Numbered from the stretch's first letter, positions 49,744-60,038 are shown. The stretch: 64,000 nt of DNA from Aquificota bacterium (GCA_018771605.1 CP076324.1:806001-870000), one strand, 5' to 3'. Notes: a model not told the origin generated them from the letters alone. Numbers and translations are program-made.

Positions 49744-52700
49744 ACTTCAAAATTTCCCTCTCATCCACAATATATCTTACCACCTCCACCTTCTCTTGGG
49801 GTTTTAACCTCTCTGCGGGGTTTTGGATTATGATAAGCCGTGGAGAACTTACTGCATTAAAGACCACATAAAGGTAGTAATCATCCTTCAGCCTTTGGGC
49901 CTTAAACCACTCGTTTTGAGTTAAAGCCACCTCTCCCACACCAGCCCTTGCCTTCACTTCAATATACCTCACCCTTCCATCCCTATCCACAGACCTTATA
50001 TCAAAGCCAAGGTTTTGAGAAGAAACATCCTCCGGTCTTCTACCTTCCCTTATCTCATACTCCATAGCCACCTTCATACCTACGGCTTCCACTTCCGGAT
50101 CACCTTCCACACCAATCCTTTCCCTCATAGGCTTTATCCTTATGACTCCCAAAAAGTTTGGTGGAGAAAGAGACAGGGCCTTTTCCCTTTCCAATCTTTC
50201 TTTTAGCTCCTCCAAACCCCTTTCATACTCGTGCTTTTTCTCCCTTTTTCTGTTTATCATCTTATCCACATCCTCGCCCTTATCCTTTTTTCCATAAAGG
50301 TCCAAAATCTCCCCATCCAATTGATAGATCAAATATTCCAAGGATTTAACACCATACCTTTCTTTTATCTCCACCTGCCTTAGCCTTTCCTTTAAAAGCT
50401 CCTCCTTATATCTTTCAAGCCCTTTAATAACAACATCTTCCACCCTTTTCCTTAACTCCTCCATATTCACAGCTTCCTTTTCTGTAGTAAAACCTTCCGC
50501 CAGGTCCCACAAGATAGCAGGAGAAACTTCCACCACCTTCCTTCCATCATCATAAAAAGCAAAAAGCCTTTTGCCTACTATGGACCCCGTTCCGTCCCTC
50601 ACCTCACCCTCATAAAAAAGCATATAACCGTCCAGCCTCCCATCTGGGTCAAAAAATACCGCACCCTTCAAAAGACTATCCCTTAAATGCTTTTCTACCC
50701 ACCTCATAACAGCTTCAAAAAGTGGATGCCCAAAGGATACAAACTCCGCATCGGGCGTTCTAAAGGCCTTCTCCTTATCAAAGGTGATCTTAGGATATTT
50801 GCTCTGAAGCTGTCCAAAGCTCCTTTTAAATTCCTCCTCCTCGGCAACCCGTCTTATATCCAGTGGAATGCTTTCCACACTCAAAAAACCATCCTTGCGT
50901 TCCCTTATCTTTCCACCAGCCTTCTCAAAAGCCTTCTTAAAGTAGTTTTCCGTATATTCTGGAATTAGGCGCTCTTCCTTGGCCTTTTGTGCCAGCTCCC
51001 TTATCCTTGTCAAGTCAATATGTCTTGTGGCAAGAGCCTCCCCCAAGCTCTCCTTTATTCTGTTTATATACTCCTCATCAACCTTTATATCAATCTCCTT
51101 CAGAATCTCATCCATATCCCTTGCGTTCACAGCAGCCTCCACCAAAAGCTGTGAAAGGTTTTTATTAAGCAAAATCTCCCCTATCACATCAAAAACCTTA
51201 TCACTACCAAGTGCTTCCCTTATCTTATTAAGCTTTTCAAGGAGATTGTAAAGAACTTTTCCTTCCCTGGTTCTTCTTGCCACAAGATTGTATATATGCA
51301 CCTCCCTTTGCTGTCCGTAGCGATGTATCCTTCCCATCCTTTGCTCAAGCCTGTTTGGATTCCATGGTAGGTCATAGTTAATCATAAGATTGCAAAACTG
51401 AAGATTTATACCCTCTCCAGCCGCCTCTGTAGCTATCAAAACCTCTGCCTCATTCTTAAACCTTTTCTCCGCGTCTATCCTTTCGTATAGATTCATACCC
51501 CCATGGATGATAACCGTTGAAAAACCCCAGCTTTTTACCTTTTCATTCAAGTATTCAAGCGTATCCTTTGACTCTGTAAATATGATAATTTTGAAATCTT
51601 TAAACTCCTCTTTAAGTCCAAGAAGCGTCTCTTTAAGCTCCTTAAGCTTTGTCTCTTCTTCATTCCTTAATATATCCTCGGCCCTCCTTATAAGCTCGTC
51701 CACCGTCCTTATCTCTTCCTCCAACTCCTTCATATTTTCAGAAAGGGTTATGGTTTCCCATTTGATCTCTTCGGCCCACCTCTCACTCTCGGACATATCC
51801 TCCACTTCTTCAAAGTTAATGACCTCTTCAGGCTCTCTTTGTTGGTATGCACTGCTTTTAAGCTCTTCAAGTCTTTTTTTCCTTCTTTTCAAAGACTCAA
51901 GCAAAGCATAAACACTGGAAGAGAACCTTCTTTGCAAAATAACAAGGGCAAAGGCCACATTCCTCCTTCTGTCTCTTTTTATAGCCTTATCATACTGGCT
52001 TTTTACATACCTTGAAAGCTCATTATAAAGCTCCATCTCCCTATCGCTAAGTTCTAAAGGAACTGTATTAACACGCCTTGGTAGGAACAAGGGCCTACCC
52101 TCAAAATCCTTTAGGTCCTCCTTTAACCTTCTTATAAACAAAGGATTGTTTCCACTCTGTATTGCCTCCCTCATAATCTCCTCGTTTGCAAAAAAGCCCC
52201 GTTCAAGCAGGTCAAGAAGTAATCTGAAATTCTCCGGGTCTCCCTTGTGTGGCGTGGCTGTAAGGAAAAGCAGGTGGTTGCTTATTTTGGAAAGCACTTC
52301 TCCAAGCTTATATCTGTCAGTCTTTTCCGTTTTATTGCCATACCTATAAGCGCTCATCTTGTGAGCCTCATCCACTATAACAAGGTCAAAATCAGCATCT
52401 TCCAAAGATTCAAGCACTTCTTTCTTTTTGGCAAAGTCCATGGAAGTGATGATTTGAGAATACTTTTGCCAGGGGTTTATACCAAAGTTGGAATTAAACC
52501 TCCCTCTATCCACTATCTCAAAATGCTCGTCAAATTTTTCAGAAAGCTCCCTCTGCCACTGATCTCTGAGATGTCCGGGCACCACAATCAAAATTCTCTT
52601 TATAAGATGGCGAAGCTTTAGCTCCTTTATGATTAAGCCGGCCATAATGGTCTTCCCAGCACCAGGGTCATCCGCTATCATAAACCTTATCCTTGGAAGT

Positions 52701-53044
52701 TTAAGAACATAACCATACACAGCCTCTATTTGGTGTGGAAGTGGGTCAATCTTTGATACATTTACAGCCAACAGAGGGTCATACACAGAGGCATACCTAT
52801 ACCGTATGGTTTCAAGGGCAAGAAATACCTTCCACGTCTCTTCAGAAAAGCTTAATTCACCACCTATAACTTCCACCTTAGGCAATTCATCCTTAGGAAT
52901 TAATCTGTTATCAATTCCGCCCGTATTCTTACCTTTTGTGATAATTAACACATAATTACCTTGGTCCTCCGTATAAATAACCTCTACAGGCTCAGACCAA
53001 AAAGGCCCCCTAAGGACACTTCCCTTTTTTATTTCCATCCCCAT
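49718..53044 (-). CDS. SNF2-type DEAH helicase with C-terminal DUF3883 nuclease-like domain
   Basis: A 1108-residue superfamily 2 ATPase. Motifs: [10 protein letters not shown] (Q-like), Walker A DDPGAGKT (125-132), VDEAHKM (224-230), [33 protein letters not shown] and [11 protein letters not shown] (motif VI). Coiled coils follow (about 390-480 and 880-960). The last 120 residues match DUF3883: Asp near 1013 in GFDIRSV, then IEVKAR near 1026-1031, and [12 protein letters not shown]. This D...ExK pattern resembles PD-(D/E)xK nucleases. First gene of the three-gene minus-strand operon; TAAAAT (53051-53056) lies 6 nt before the ATG. Confidence 0.9.
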   Translation of the reverse strand: MGMEIKKGSVLRGPFWSEPVEVIYTEDQGNYVLIITKGKNTGGIDNRLIPKDELPKVEVIGGELSFSEETWKVFLALETIRYRYASVYDPLLAVNVSKIDPLPHQIEAVYGYVLKLPRIRFMIADDPGAGKTIMAGLIIKELKLRHLIKRILIVVPGHLRDQWQRELSEKFDEHFEIVDRGRFNSNFGINPWQKYSQIITSMDFAKKKEVLESLEDADFDLVIVDEAHKMSAYRYGNKTEKTDRYKLGEVLSKISNHLLFLTATPHKGDPENFRLLLDLLERGFFANEEIMREAIQSGNNPLFIRRLKEDLKDFEGRPLFLPRRVNTVPLELSDREMELYNELSRYVKSQYDKAIKRDRRRNVAFALVILQRRFSSSVYALLESLKRRKKRLEELKSSAYQQREPEEVINFEEVEDMSESERWAEEIKWETITLSENMKELEEEIRTVDELIRRAEDILRNEEETKLKELKETLLGLKEEFKDFKIIIFTESKDTLEYLNEKVKSWGFSTVIIHGGMNLYERIDAEKRFKNEAEVLIATEAAGEGINLQFCNLMINYDLPWNPNRLEQRMGRIHRYGQQREVHIYNLVARRTREGKVLYNLLEKLNKIREALGSDKVFDVIGEILLNKNLSQLLVEAAVNARDMDEILKEIDIKVDEEYINRIKESLGEALATRHIDLTRIRELAQKAKEERLIPEYTENYFKKAFEKAGGKIRERKDGFLSVESIPLDIRRVAEEEEFKRSFGQLQSKYPKITFDKEKAFRTPDAEFVSFGHPLFEAVMRWVEKHLRDSLLKGAVFFDPDGRLDGYMLFYEGEVRDGTGSIVGKRLFAFYDDGRKVVEVSPAILWDLAEGFTTEKEAVNMEELRKRVEDVVIKGLERYKEELLKERLRQVEIKERYGVKSLEYLIYQLDGEILDLYGKKDKGEDVDKMINRKREKKHEYERGLEELKERLEREKALSLSPPNFLGVIRIKPMRERIGVEGDPEVEAVGMKVAMEYEIREGRRPEDVSSQNLGFDIRSVDRDGRVRYIEVKARAGVGEVALTQNEWFKAQRLKDDYYLYVVFNAVSSPRLIIIQNPAERLKPQEKVEVVRYIVDEREILKYVGGKDEP

Positions 53045-53087
53045 ATTAGTATTTTATTTAGCATTCTACTTCTACGTGGGTTAATGT

Positions 53088-53093
53088 TATAAT
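53088..53093 (+). promoter_or_regulatory. -10 element of yajC, opposite the helicase promoter
   Basis: TATAAT ends 8 nt before the yajC ATG. In the same 57-bp gap the minus-strand TAAAAT of the helicase gene sits at 53051-53056, so this is a divergent promoter pair. Confidence 0.6.
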
Positions 53094-53101
53094 TAAACAC
53101 C

Positions 53102-53443
53102 ATGATAGACATAGCCTTTGCACAGCAGACAGGACATGGTTCAAGCCCAGTGGGAGCTTTGCTTTTCCAACTTGTTTTCTTCATATTGCTCTTTGTTATG
53201 TTCTACTTTTTACTCATAAGACCACAAGCAAAAGCAAGGAAAAAACATCAGGAGTTTTTGGCAAACCTTAAAAAGGGAGACAGGGTGGTCACCACCGGTG
53301 GCATATGGGGCACGGTGGTAGAGATAGGAGACGAAACTGTCACCCTTAAAGTGGATGCCAACACAAGGATAACCTTTACCAAAGAAGCCATAGCCCACTA
53401 CCAGCCCAATTACAAGAAAGAAGAAAAGGAAAAAGAAGAATAA
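53102..53443 (+). CDS. yajC: Preprotein translocase accessory subunit YajC
   Basis: A 113-residue bitopic membrane protein that associates with SecDF. One helix at about 19-41 (ALLFQLVFFILLFVMFYFLL) is followed by the family signature LIRPQAKARKKHQEFLANL and GDRVVTTGGIWGTVVEIGDE. The tail is Lys/Glu-rich. secD and secF are not in the window. Confidence 0.95.
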   Translation: MIDIAFAQQTGHGSSPVGALLFQLVFFILLFVMFYFLLIRPQAKARKKHQEFLANLKKGDRVVTTGGIWGTVVEIGDETVTLKVDANTRITFTKEAIAHYQPNYKKEEKEKEE

Positions 53444-53446
53444 ATT
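53441..53446 (+). promoter_or_regulatory. -10 element of the acyl-ligase fusion gene
   Basis: TAAATT begins on the yajC stop codon and ends 7 nt before the next ATG. Confidence 0.45.
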
Positions 53447-53453
53447 TTTTCCT

Positions 53454-55940
53454 ATGAAGCTACTCTTAGAGGAGGGGGTGGTCCTTCCAGAGATAGAAGA
53501 CTTTGGTAAGATTGCCCTCATAAAGGGAAACTATAAGGTAAGCTACAAAGAACTAATTGAAAACATATCAAGCTTTGCTCGGTTGGTGGATATACTGCCC
53601 GGAGAAAGAGTGGTAATATGCTCCGAAAACAGGCCAGAATGGGTTTATGCTTTTTATGGCACATGGCAAAGGGGGGGCATAGTGGTTCCCATAGACTACA
53701 TGTCCTCTGTGGAGGAGGCTTATTACATAGTCAAGGAAGTTGAACCTACAATAGTCTTTTGTTCAAACCAAACCCAAAGGACCATAAAGGAAGCCCTTGA
53801 AAGGTCTGGTATAAAGGCTACCATTTACAACTTTGATGACCTTATAATTCCAAAGCCCTTTGGCAAAGTTCTAAGCAGGTCCCTTCATGAGACAGCCCTA
53901 ATACTTTATACCTCTGGCACCACCGGAGAGCCAAAGGGCGTCATGCTAAGCTTTAAAAACCTACTTTCCAACATAAAGGCTATAGAAAAGGTGGGAGTAG
54001 CGGGAAAAGAAGACATAACCCTTGCCCTTTTGCCCTTTCACCACTCTTACCCCCTTATGGTCACCATGCTTGTGCCACTTTATCTTGGTGCCACCATAGT
54101 CTTTTTGGAAAGGCTAAGCTCTGAAGAACTCCTAAAGGCATTAAAAGAACACAAAATAACCATACTTGTGGGAGTACCAAGGCTATACCAGCTTTTGCAC
54201 CAAAGGATCATGGAAGGCATAAGGTCAAACCCCTTAGGCAATTTGCTTTTTGCCATATCTCCTTTCCTTAACCCACCTTTAAGAAGGCTTCTTTTTAAAA
54301 GGGTTCATAAGGCCTTCGGCGGAAGGATAAAATACCTTGTGAGCGGTGGAGCCAAGCTCCCCGTAGATATAGCCCTTGACCTAAACAGGCTTGGATTTAC
54401 CATACTTGAAGGCTATGGCCTTACAGAGACCTCTCCCATAGTATCCTTTAACCCACCCCAAAGGCCCAAGCTTGGCTCTGTAGGCCTTCCCATAGAGGAG
54501 GTTTATGTAAAGATATCCGAAGAGGGAGAGGTGCTTGTAAGGGGTGTTAATGTGATGCAGGGCTATTATAAGAAGCCAGAGGAGACAAAGAAGGCCTTCA
54601 AAGATGGCTGGTTTATGACGGGAGACCTAGGCTACCTTGACCAAGAAGGCTACCTATACATAACGGGTAGAAAAAAGGAGATCCTTGTGCTTTCCGGTGG
54701 CAAAAAGGTAAACCCGGAGGAGCTGGAAGCTCTTATTATGAAGGAAGGAGCAGGCATAAAGGAGGTGGCGGTCTTAGAAATAGACGGCTCTGTGAAAGCC
54801 CTTGTGCTTCCAGACTTTGAAAGGCTAAGGAGCCAAGGCATTCTAAACATAGAAGAGTACATAAGATGGCAAGTAATAGACAAGGTAAATCAAAAACTAC
54901 CCGATTGGAAAAGGATAACGGGGTTTAAAATCATCAAAGAAGAACTTCCAAAGACAAGGCTTGGGAAGATAAGAAGGTTTTTATTGCCACAGATATACCT
55001 TTCCCAAGAGGAAGCCTTAGAAAGAGAAGAAGAAGGCCCCCTTTTGAACACTCAGGAAGGTATGATAATAAGGTCCTACCTTGAAAAGGCCACCCAGAGG
55101 AAGGTAAAGGGCCACCACCATGTAGAGCTTGACCTTGGCCTTGACTCTTTGGGTAAGGTGGAGTTTTTGAGCTTCCTTGAGTCTTCCTTTGGCATAAGGC
55201 TTACAGAGGAGGACCTAGCCCAAAGCCCAAGGGTGGACCAGATTGTAGGACTCATAATAGAAAAAAAGGAAAAGGTGGAGGTTTCAGAAAAAAGTTGGAA
55301 GGACATACTCTTGGAAGCACAGCCTTATACTTTAAAAGACTATGCTCCTGTCTTCCATGCGGGCAGGCTTCTTTTAAAGCTCTTTTTTAAACTCTACAAC
55401 AGGCTTAGTGTAAAAGGCTTGGAAAACCTGCCGAAGGCGCCCTTTATCCTTGCTCCAAACCATGCCAGCTACTTGGACGGCTTTGTGATAGCAAGTGCAC
55501 TACCACCTTCCATAGCAGAAAAGACCTACTTTTTGGGTGCGGAGGAATATTTTAAAAATCCTTTAACTTCCCTATTTGGAAGGCTCGCCCATGTGATAAC
55601 GGTAAACCTTGACAGAAGGCTAAAAGAATCCCTGCAAAAGACCGCATGGGCCTTAAGGCTTGGAAGGGTGGTGGTCATATTTCCAGAAGGTGCAAGGACA
55701 AGGGACGGCAGGCTTTTGCCCTTTAGAAAAGGCTTTGCCATACTAAGTAAAGAACTCTCTGTGCCGGTGGTGCCAGTGGCCATAAAAGGAACCTATGAAG
55801 CCATGTCCATCTACCATAAACTACCAAGGCCAAAGAAGATTGAAGTTATCTTTGGAAGCCCAATTTATCCGGAAGGCAAAAGCTACGAGGAGATTGTGGA
55901 AGAGGTAAAGAAAGAGGTTGAAAGGCTTTTGGAGGCTTAA
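53454..55940 (+). CDS. Acyl-AMP ligase - ACP - PlsC acyltransferase fusion
   Basis: An 828-residue three-part lipid enzyme. The N-terminal adenylate-forming ligase (about 1-520) has LYTSGTTGEPKGVMLS (about 151-166), GYGLTETSPIVSF and TGRKKEILVLSGGKKVNPEE. An acyl-carrier domain follows with DLGLDSLGK and the phosphopantetheine Ser565. The C-terminal PlsC domain (about 640-828) has NHASYLDG with His670 and Asp675 (Hx4D) and FPEGARTRDG. The layout could load a free fatty acid onto its own carrier and pass it to a lysophospholipid. In Aas of E. coli the acyltransferase comes first; here the order is reversed with an internal ACP. Confidence 0.88.
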   Translation: MKLLLEEGVVLPEIEDFGKIALIKGNYKVSYKELIENISSFARLVDILPGERVVICSENRPEWVYAFYGTWQRGGIVVPIDYMSSVEEAYYIVKEVEPTIVFCSNQTQRTIKEALERSGIKATIYNFDDLIIPKPFGKVLSRSLHETALILYTSGTTGEPKGVMLSFKNLLSNIKAIEKVGVAGKEDITLALLPFHHSYPLMVTMLVPLYLGATIVFLERLSSEELLKALKEHKITILVGVPRLYQLLHQRIMEGIRSNPLGNLLFAISPFLNPPLRRLLFKRVHKAFGGRIKYLVSGGAKLPVDIALDLNRLGFTILEGYGLTETSPIVSFNPPQRPKLGSVGLPIEEVYVKISEEGEVLVRGVNVMQGYYKKPEETKKAFKDGWFMTGDLGYLDQEGYLYITGRKKEILVLSGGKKVNPEELEALIMKEGAGIKEVAVLEIDGSVKALVLPDFERLRSQGILNIEEYIRWQVIDKVNQKLPDWKRITGFKIIKEELPKTRLGKIRRFLLPQIYLSQEEALEREEEGPLLNTQEGMIIRSYLEKATQRKVKGHHHVELDLGLDSLGKVEFLSFLESSFGIRLTEEDLAQSPRVDQIVGLIIEKKEKVEVSEKSWKDILLEAQPYTLKDYAPVFHAGRLLLKLFFKLYNRLSVKGLENLPKAPFILAPNHASYLDGFVIASALPPSIAEKTYFLGAEEYFKNPLTSLFGRLAHVITVNLDRRLKESLQKTAWALRLGRVVVIFPEGARTRDGRLLPFRKGFAILSKELSVPVVPVAIKGTYEAMSIYHKLPRPKKIEVIFGSPIYPEGKSYEEIVEEVKKEVERLLEA

Positions 55941-55943
55941 AAT
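55938..55943 (+). promoter_or_regulatory. -10 element of lepA
   Basis: TAAAAT begins on the stop codon of the ligase fusion gene and ends 7 nt before the lepA ATG. Confidence 0.5.
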
Positions 55944-55950
55944 ATAAATT

Positions 55951-57744
55951 ATGGACAAGATAAGGAACTTTTCCATCATAGCCCATGTGGACCACGGTAA
56001 GTCTACCCTTGCGGACAGGCTTTTGGAGTTCACCGGCGCAGTATCAAGGAGAGAGCTAAAGGAACAAATGCTGGATACTTTGGAGATTGAGAGGGAAAGG
56101 GGTATAACTATAAAGCTCCAGGCAGTAAGGATGTTTTACAAGGCAAAGGATGGAGAGGTATATACCTTGCATCTTATAGATACGCCGGGGCATGTGGACT
56201 TCTCTTATGAGATTTCAAGGGCTTTGGCTGCATGCGAGGGAGCCTTGCTTTTGGTGGATGCCACGCAGGGCATAGAGGCCCAAACGGTTGCTAACTTCTG
56301 GAAAGCCATAGAGCAGGACCTTGTGATCATACCGGTCATAAACAAGATAGACCTTCCGGCGGCAGACCCAGAGAGGGTAAAAAGGCAAATAGAAGAAATA
56401 TTGGGACTTCCATCGGAGGAGGTAATCCTTGCCTCAGCAAAGGAAGGCATAGGCATAGAAGAGGTGTTGGAAGCCATAGTGAAAAGGATACCACCACCCA
56501 AGGGAGACCCTACAAAGCCTCTAAAAGCCCTCATCTTTGACTCATACTACGACCAATATAGGGGTGCTGTTGCCTTTGTTAGGGTCTTTGACGGTGAGGT
56601 AAGGCCCGGCACGCGCATAAGGCTCTTTTCCACCGGAAAAGAGTTTGAAGTGACAGAGGTGGGCGCCCAAACGCCCAAGCTTACAAAGTTTGAAAAGCTT
56701 TCTGCAGGGGATGTGGGATACATTGCAGCTTCTATAAAGGATGTGAGAGACATAAGGGTTGGCGATACCATAACCGATGCCAAAAATCCAACTCCAGAAC
56801 CAGTGCCAGGCTTTAGGCCTGCCAAGCCCATGGTCTATGCAGGCATATACCCATCCGAGGGCTACACCTACGAGGAGCTAAGGGATGCTTTGGAAAAATA
56901 TGCCATAAACGATGCGGCCATACAGTTTGAACCGGAGACATCTCCAGCCCTTGGCCTTGGCTTCAGAGTAGGCTTTTTGGGCCTTCTGCACATGGAGATA
57001 GTGCAGGAAAGGCTTGAAAGGGAGTATGGCGTAAGTATAGTGACCACCGCACCAAGCGTTGTATACAGGGTTAGGTTCAAAAATGGCCAGATAAAGGAGA
57101 TAAGAAACCCTTCCGAGCTTCCAGAAAACTGGGGCATAATAGAAGCCATAGAAGAGCCCTTTGTGCTTCTTACAATTATTACTCCCAAGGATTACGTGGG
57201 CAACATAATGAACTTATGCCAAGAAAAGAGGGGCGTTCAAAAGAAGTTTACATACCTTGACCCAAACACGGTAATGCTTGAGTATGAGATGCCTTTGAGT
57301 GAGATAATATTGGACTTCCATGACAAGGTAAAGAGCCTTTCAAAAGGCTACGCCTCTTACGATTATGAATTTATAGGTTTTAGGGAAGAGGACCTTGTAA
57401 GGTTAAACGTCTTTATAAACAACGAGCCAGTGGATGCTCTTTCCTTTATAGTTCATAGGGACAAGGCTTACAGGAGGGCAAGACAATTGGTAGAAAAGCT
57501 AAAGGAAGTCATACCAAGACAGCTCTTTGAGGTAAAGGTTCAGGCTGGCATAGGAACCAAGATAATAGCTTCCGAGAGGATACCACCCCTTAGGGCAAAC
57601 GTGACAGCCAAGTGCTATGGTGGAGATGTGACAAGGAAGAAAAAGCTCTTGGAAAAGCAAAAGGAAGGAAAGAAAAGGCTAAAGCAGTTTGGGAAGGTGG
57701 AATTGCCTCAAGAGGCCTTTTTGACCGTGCTTAAGGTAGATTAA
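55951..57744 (+). CDS. lepA: Elongation factor 4 (LepA)
   Basis: A ribosomal GTPase that acts on stalled or mistranslocated ribosomes. The 597-residue protein shows G1 [10 protein letters not shown] (about 11-20), the G2 region RGITIK, G3 [11 protein letters not shown] and G4 NKID. The LepA-specific C-terminal domain has [20 protein letters not shown] and the basic tail. The length is normal. Its end overlaps the convergent panE gene by 14 nt. Confidence 0.97.
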   Translation: MDKIRNFSIIAHVDHGKSTLADRLLEFTGAVSRRELKEQMLDTLEIERERGITIKLQAVRMFYKAKDGEVYTLHLIDTPGHVDFSYEISRALAACEGALLLVDATQGIEAQTVANFWKAIEQDLVIIPVINKIDLPAADPERVKRQIEEILGLPSEEVILASAKEGIGIEEVLEAIVKRIPPPKGDPTKPLKALIFDSYYDQYRGAVAFVRVFDGEVRPGTRIRLFSTGKEFEVTEVGAQTPKLTKFEKLSAGDVGYIAASIKDVRDIRVGDTITDAKNPTPEPVPGFRPAKPMVYAGIYPSEGYTYEELRDALEKYAINDAAIQFEPETSPALGLGFRVGFLGLLHMEIVQERLEREYGVSIVTTAPSVVYRVRFKNGQIKEIRNPSELPENWGIIEAIEEPFVLLTIITPKDYVGNIMNLCQEKRGVQKKFTYLDPNTVMLEYEMPLSEIILDFHDKVKSLSKGYASYDYEFIGFREEDLVRLNVFINNEPVDALSFIVHRDKAYRRARQLVEKLKEVIPRQLFEVKVQAGIGTKIIASERIPPLRANVTAKCYGGDVTRKKKLLEKQKEGKKRLKQFGKVELPQEAFLTVLKVD

Positions 57745-58654
57745 ACATTTCCTTTGCCTTTATAAGCTTTACTATCATCTCGTTTGTAGGCACCTTTATT
57801 CCCTTTTCCTTTGCAAGCTCCACCAAGGCACCGTTTAAGGCATCTATCTCCGTTTTGCCCCTCTTTACGTCTTCCAGCATGGAAGGGTAATGGTCAGCCG
57901 TTGGCGGTATGAGCCTCTCATAAAAGTGTCTTTTGTAATCTTCTGGGCCTTTCCAAAAGGTCTCTATGGAGTTTGCCCTTAGGACATTAAAGGCCTCCTC
58001 TATTATCCTGTCCATAAGCTCCTTTGTGTATGGATTTTTTGTAAGGTCTCCGTAGCTTCTTTCAAAGAGGGCTCCCAAAGGATTCAAGGCACAGTTATAG
58101 AGTATCTTGTCCCAGAGGTATTTATAAACCTCCTTCTCATACCTTGTGGGTATGCCAGCCTTGGAGAAAAGGTCTGCCAGGTCTTTCAAAAATCCTTCTT
58201 CCATGATGCCAGAAGGATCTCCAATCACCACATCATCACCGCACACCGTTATCCTCACATGACCCCACTCTAAAAGCTTGGCGCCAAAGATAACCCTGGA
58301 TAGGATAACTTTACCCTTTCCAAAATACCTTATAGCCTTTTCATAGTTGCCATAGCCATTTTGTGCTACCATCAAAAGACTTTTTCCTTTGCTTAAAGGC
58401 TCTATATCCTTCAAAGCCCTCTCTGTGTCATAGCTTTTTACCGTAAGGATTATAAGGTCTGGTTCAAAATCAAGAAGTTCCAAAGAGCCTATTGCTTTTA
58501 CCCCTTGTTCAAACTCGCCCCATATACCCTCCACCCTTATTTTGTTTAGACTTTTTCCCTTCTTTAAAAGCCCCACAGCCCTGTGTCCAGCCCTGCTTAA
58601 AAAGGCAAGGTAGGTGCTTCCAAGGGCACCCACACCCACCACCAAAAATTTCAC
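57731..58654 (-). CDS. panE: 2-dehydropantoate 2-reductase family protein
   Basis: Reduces ketopantoate to pantoate with NADPH in the pantothenate/CoA route. The 307-residue protein begins [20 protein letters not shown], the GxGxxG site. The catalytic Lys lies in [18 protein letters not shown], followed by the Asn, and [20 protein letters not shown] is the family block. The match is to the ApbA/PanE family; the exact substrate is assumed. It overlaps the NYN gene by 4 nt. Confidence 0.9.
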   Translation of the reverse strand: MKFLVVGVGALGSTYLAFLSRAGHRAVGLLKKGKSLNKIRVEGIWGEFEQGVKAIGSLELLDFEPDLIILTVKSYDTERALKDIEPLSKGKSLLMVAQNGYGNYEKAIRYFGKGKVILSRVIFGAKLLEWGHVRITVCGDDVVIGDPSGIMEEGFLKDLADLFSKAGIPTRYEKEVYKYLWDKILYNCALNPLGALFERSYGDLTKNPYTKELMDRIIEEAFNVLRANSIETFWKGPEDYKRHFYERLIPPTADHYPSMLEDVKRGKTEIDALNGALVELAKEKGIKVPTNEMIVKLIKAKEMFNLP

Positions 58655-59148
58655 TCCTTTTCCTCCAGCTTTACAAGTGGTAGTAGGTCTCTTAGGTCTA
58701 TGTATCTGTCGCAGGCGTTTACAAGCTCAACCGCCGTGGCCTCCTTTGTAGAAAGGCATATTATCTCTTTCCCAAAGTTCCTCAAGGTCCACACAAGCCT
58801 TTCAAAGTCCCCATCGCCGGTGCATAAGATGGCAGTATGGTAGTTATCCTTTGTTAAAAGGGCATCTATGGTTAGGTTTACATCAAGGTCTCCCTTGTAT
58901 GTGCCGTCCTTTAGCTGTTTTATGGGCTTTTTAACCACCGTTATACCGCTAAAAGCCAAAAACTTGATAAAATCCTCCTGCTTTTCATCCCCTTCTCTGT
59001 AGGCAAGATAAAAGAAGGTGTTGTATATGTCAAACTCCACCTTAAAGTAGTTTACAAGCTTTACAAGGTCAATCCTTTGATGGAGTATATTCTTTTGGAT
59101 AAAGTAAAAGTTTGCCCCATCAATGAATATACATGCCCTTCTCTTCAT
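58651..59148 (-). CDS. NYN-domain (LabA-like) ribonuclease
   Basis: A 165-residue PIN-like NYN-domain protein. Conserved acidic positions are in ACIFIDGANFYFIQ (about 4-17), KGDLDVNLTIDALL and CTGDGDFERLVWTLRNFGK. These form the metal-dependent RNase site; NYN proteins are thought to process RNA. The inner ATG is chosen because MKRRACIFID is the family start and CAGGA precedes it; the frame is open for 18 more residues upstream. It overlaps both neighbours by 4 nt, within an operon reading grpE, 63-aa gene, NYN, panE. Confidence 0.88.
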   Translation of the reverse strand: MKRRACIFIDGANFYFIQKNILHQRIDLVKLVNYFKVEFDIYNTFFYLAYREGDEKQEDFIKFLAFSGITVVKKPIKQLKDGTYKGDLDVNLTIDALLTKDNYHTAILCTGDGDFERLVWTLRNFGKEIICLSTKEATAVELVNACDRYIDLRDLLPLVKLEEKE

Positions 59149-59336
59149 TCCTGAATATACCATATCCTTATCCCCACCGATACGTGTGAATTTCTCTCCC
59201 AAAGAGTTTCTACGCTAACTATCTTAGGCTTATTTAACTTTATCCATTGGTTCACCTGCTCTTCAAGGAGCTGTTCCATGCTCTCATCTCTAAAAGGTGT
59301 AAGCTTTCTATGAAAATCCTTAAATCTTAGCTCCAT
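59145..59336 (-). CDS. Small 63-residue protein between grpE and the NYN gene
   Basis: A short protein starting MELRFKDFHRKLTPFRDESM with a beta-strand end VSVGIRIWYIQE. The pattern of an N-terminal helix (EQLLEEQVNQWIKLN) then KIVSVETL and a final strand recalls small Cse60-like or sporulation-type domains, but I cannot assign it. It is supported by perfect coupling: its ATG overlaps the grpE stop (TAATG) and its stop overlaps the NYN start (ATGA). Confidence 0.7.
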   Translation of the reverse strand: MELRFKDFHRKLTPFRDESMEQLLEEQVNQWIKLNKPKIVSVETLWERNSHVSVGIRIWYIQE

Positions 59337-59887
59337 TAGGTAATTTCCTCTTCGTAGTAAGATACTACCACCTTTGCAGGCCTTAAAACTCTATCGTGCA
59401 ACAGGTAGCCCTTTCTTTCAACCCTTATGATGGTATTGGGTGGCACATCTTGATTGTATTCTTTATCCACGGCCTCCGCAAGGTATGGGTCAAACTCCTT
59501 CCCTTCCAGCTCCATAGGCCTTATGCCATGCTTTTCCAGTATTCTAAGAAGTTCTTTGTATATGAGTTCAAAGCCCCTTCTAAAGCCTTCCAAGTCTGCA
59601 CCCTCATACTGGAAGGCCCTTTCAAAGTTATCCACTATCTCAAGAAGGTCAAGGGCGAGTTTCTCATGGCCATACTTTCTTAGCTCCTCAAGGTCTCTCC
59701 TGTATCTTTCCTTGAGGTATTCCGCCTCCCTTTGAAGCTCCACATACCTTTGATTTATAGCCCTTGCTGTACTCTCAAGCTTTAAAACCTTCTCCTCAAG
59801 CTCCTTTATTCTAATATCCTTTTCATCTTCTACGTGTGCTTCTGTAGTTTGCTCTAAGGCTTCTTCCTTCTTTTCCTTCTCTTCCAT
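59336..59887 (-). CDS. grpE: Nucleotide exchange factor GrpE
   Basis: GrpE releases ADP from DnaK. The 183-residue protein has an acidic, disordered N-terminus and a long dimer helix (about 28-85, IKELEEKVLKLESTARAINQ). The C-terminal beta domain carries EFDPYLAEAV, DVPPNTIIRVERKGYLLHDR and VLRPAKVVVS. dnaK and dnaJ are not in the window. TATAAT lies 8 nt before the ATG. Confidence 0.96.
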   Translation of the reverse strand: MEEKEKKEEALEQTTEAHVEDEKDIRIKELEEKVLKLESTARAINQRYVELQREAEYLKERYRRDLEELRKYGHEKLALDLLEIVDNFERAFQYEGADLEGFRRGFELIYKELLRILEKHGIRPMELEGKEFDPYLAEAVDKEYNQDVPPNTIIRVERKGYLLHDRVLRPAKVVVSYYEEEIT

Positions 59888-59895
59888 AAGATTTA

Positions 59896-59901
59896 ATTAT
59901 A
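59896..59901 (-). promoter_or_regulatory. -10 element of the grpE operon
   Basis: TATAAT on the minus strand ends 8 nt before the grpE ATG. A bulged inverted repeat (59910-59947) lies directly upstream and could be an operator. Confidence 0.6.
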
Positions 59902-59909
59902 GCACCCTA

Positions 59910-59947
59910 CAGAGTTGCTATAGCCATTTTGGGCTCATAGCACTCTG
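59910..59947. promoter_or_regulatory. Inverted repeat upstream of the grpE promoter
   Basis: CAGAGTTGCTATAGCC and GGGCTCATAGCACTCTG form a long, slightly bulged stem around ATTT. It lies just upstream of the grpE -10 rather than at a gene end. The CIRCE consensus is not matched. It may be a regulator-binding palindrome in a chaperone promoter, or a decayed repeat. Confidence 0.4.
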
Positions 59948-60008
59948 TATAAGATGTATCAATGCTTAGAGGATTATTTACAAAAAAAATTCTCAATGCA
60001 CAACTGGA

Positions 60009-60038
60009 GGTTCGCTGCAATTTTGCTTCACTTGAACC
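60009..60038. repeat. Inverted repeat GGTTC...GAACC in the aspC-grpE gap
   Basis: GGTTC and GAACC flank an inner GCAA/TTGC pairing. It looks like part of a small structured element, but the rest of a tRNA is absent. No gene is visible in the 223-bp gap. Confidence 0.35.

Noticed and set aside
51507-51911. Ser/Leu-rich open frame on the plus strand within the helicase gene.
   Set aside because: Antisense shadow of Glu/Lys-rich coiled-coil codons; composition is typical of such shadows.
44471-53044. Assignment of the defence locus to DISARM or BREX.
   Set aside because: There is no DUF1998 (DrmB), PLD nuclease, BrxL, PglZ or BrxC-type gene; the DUF499/DUF1156/helicase set is different.
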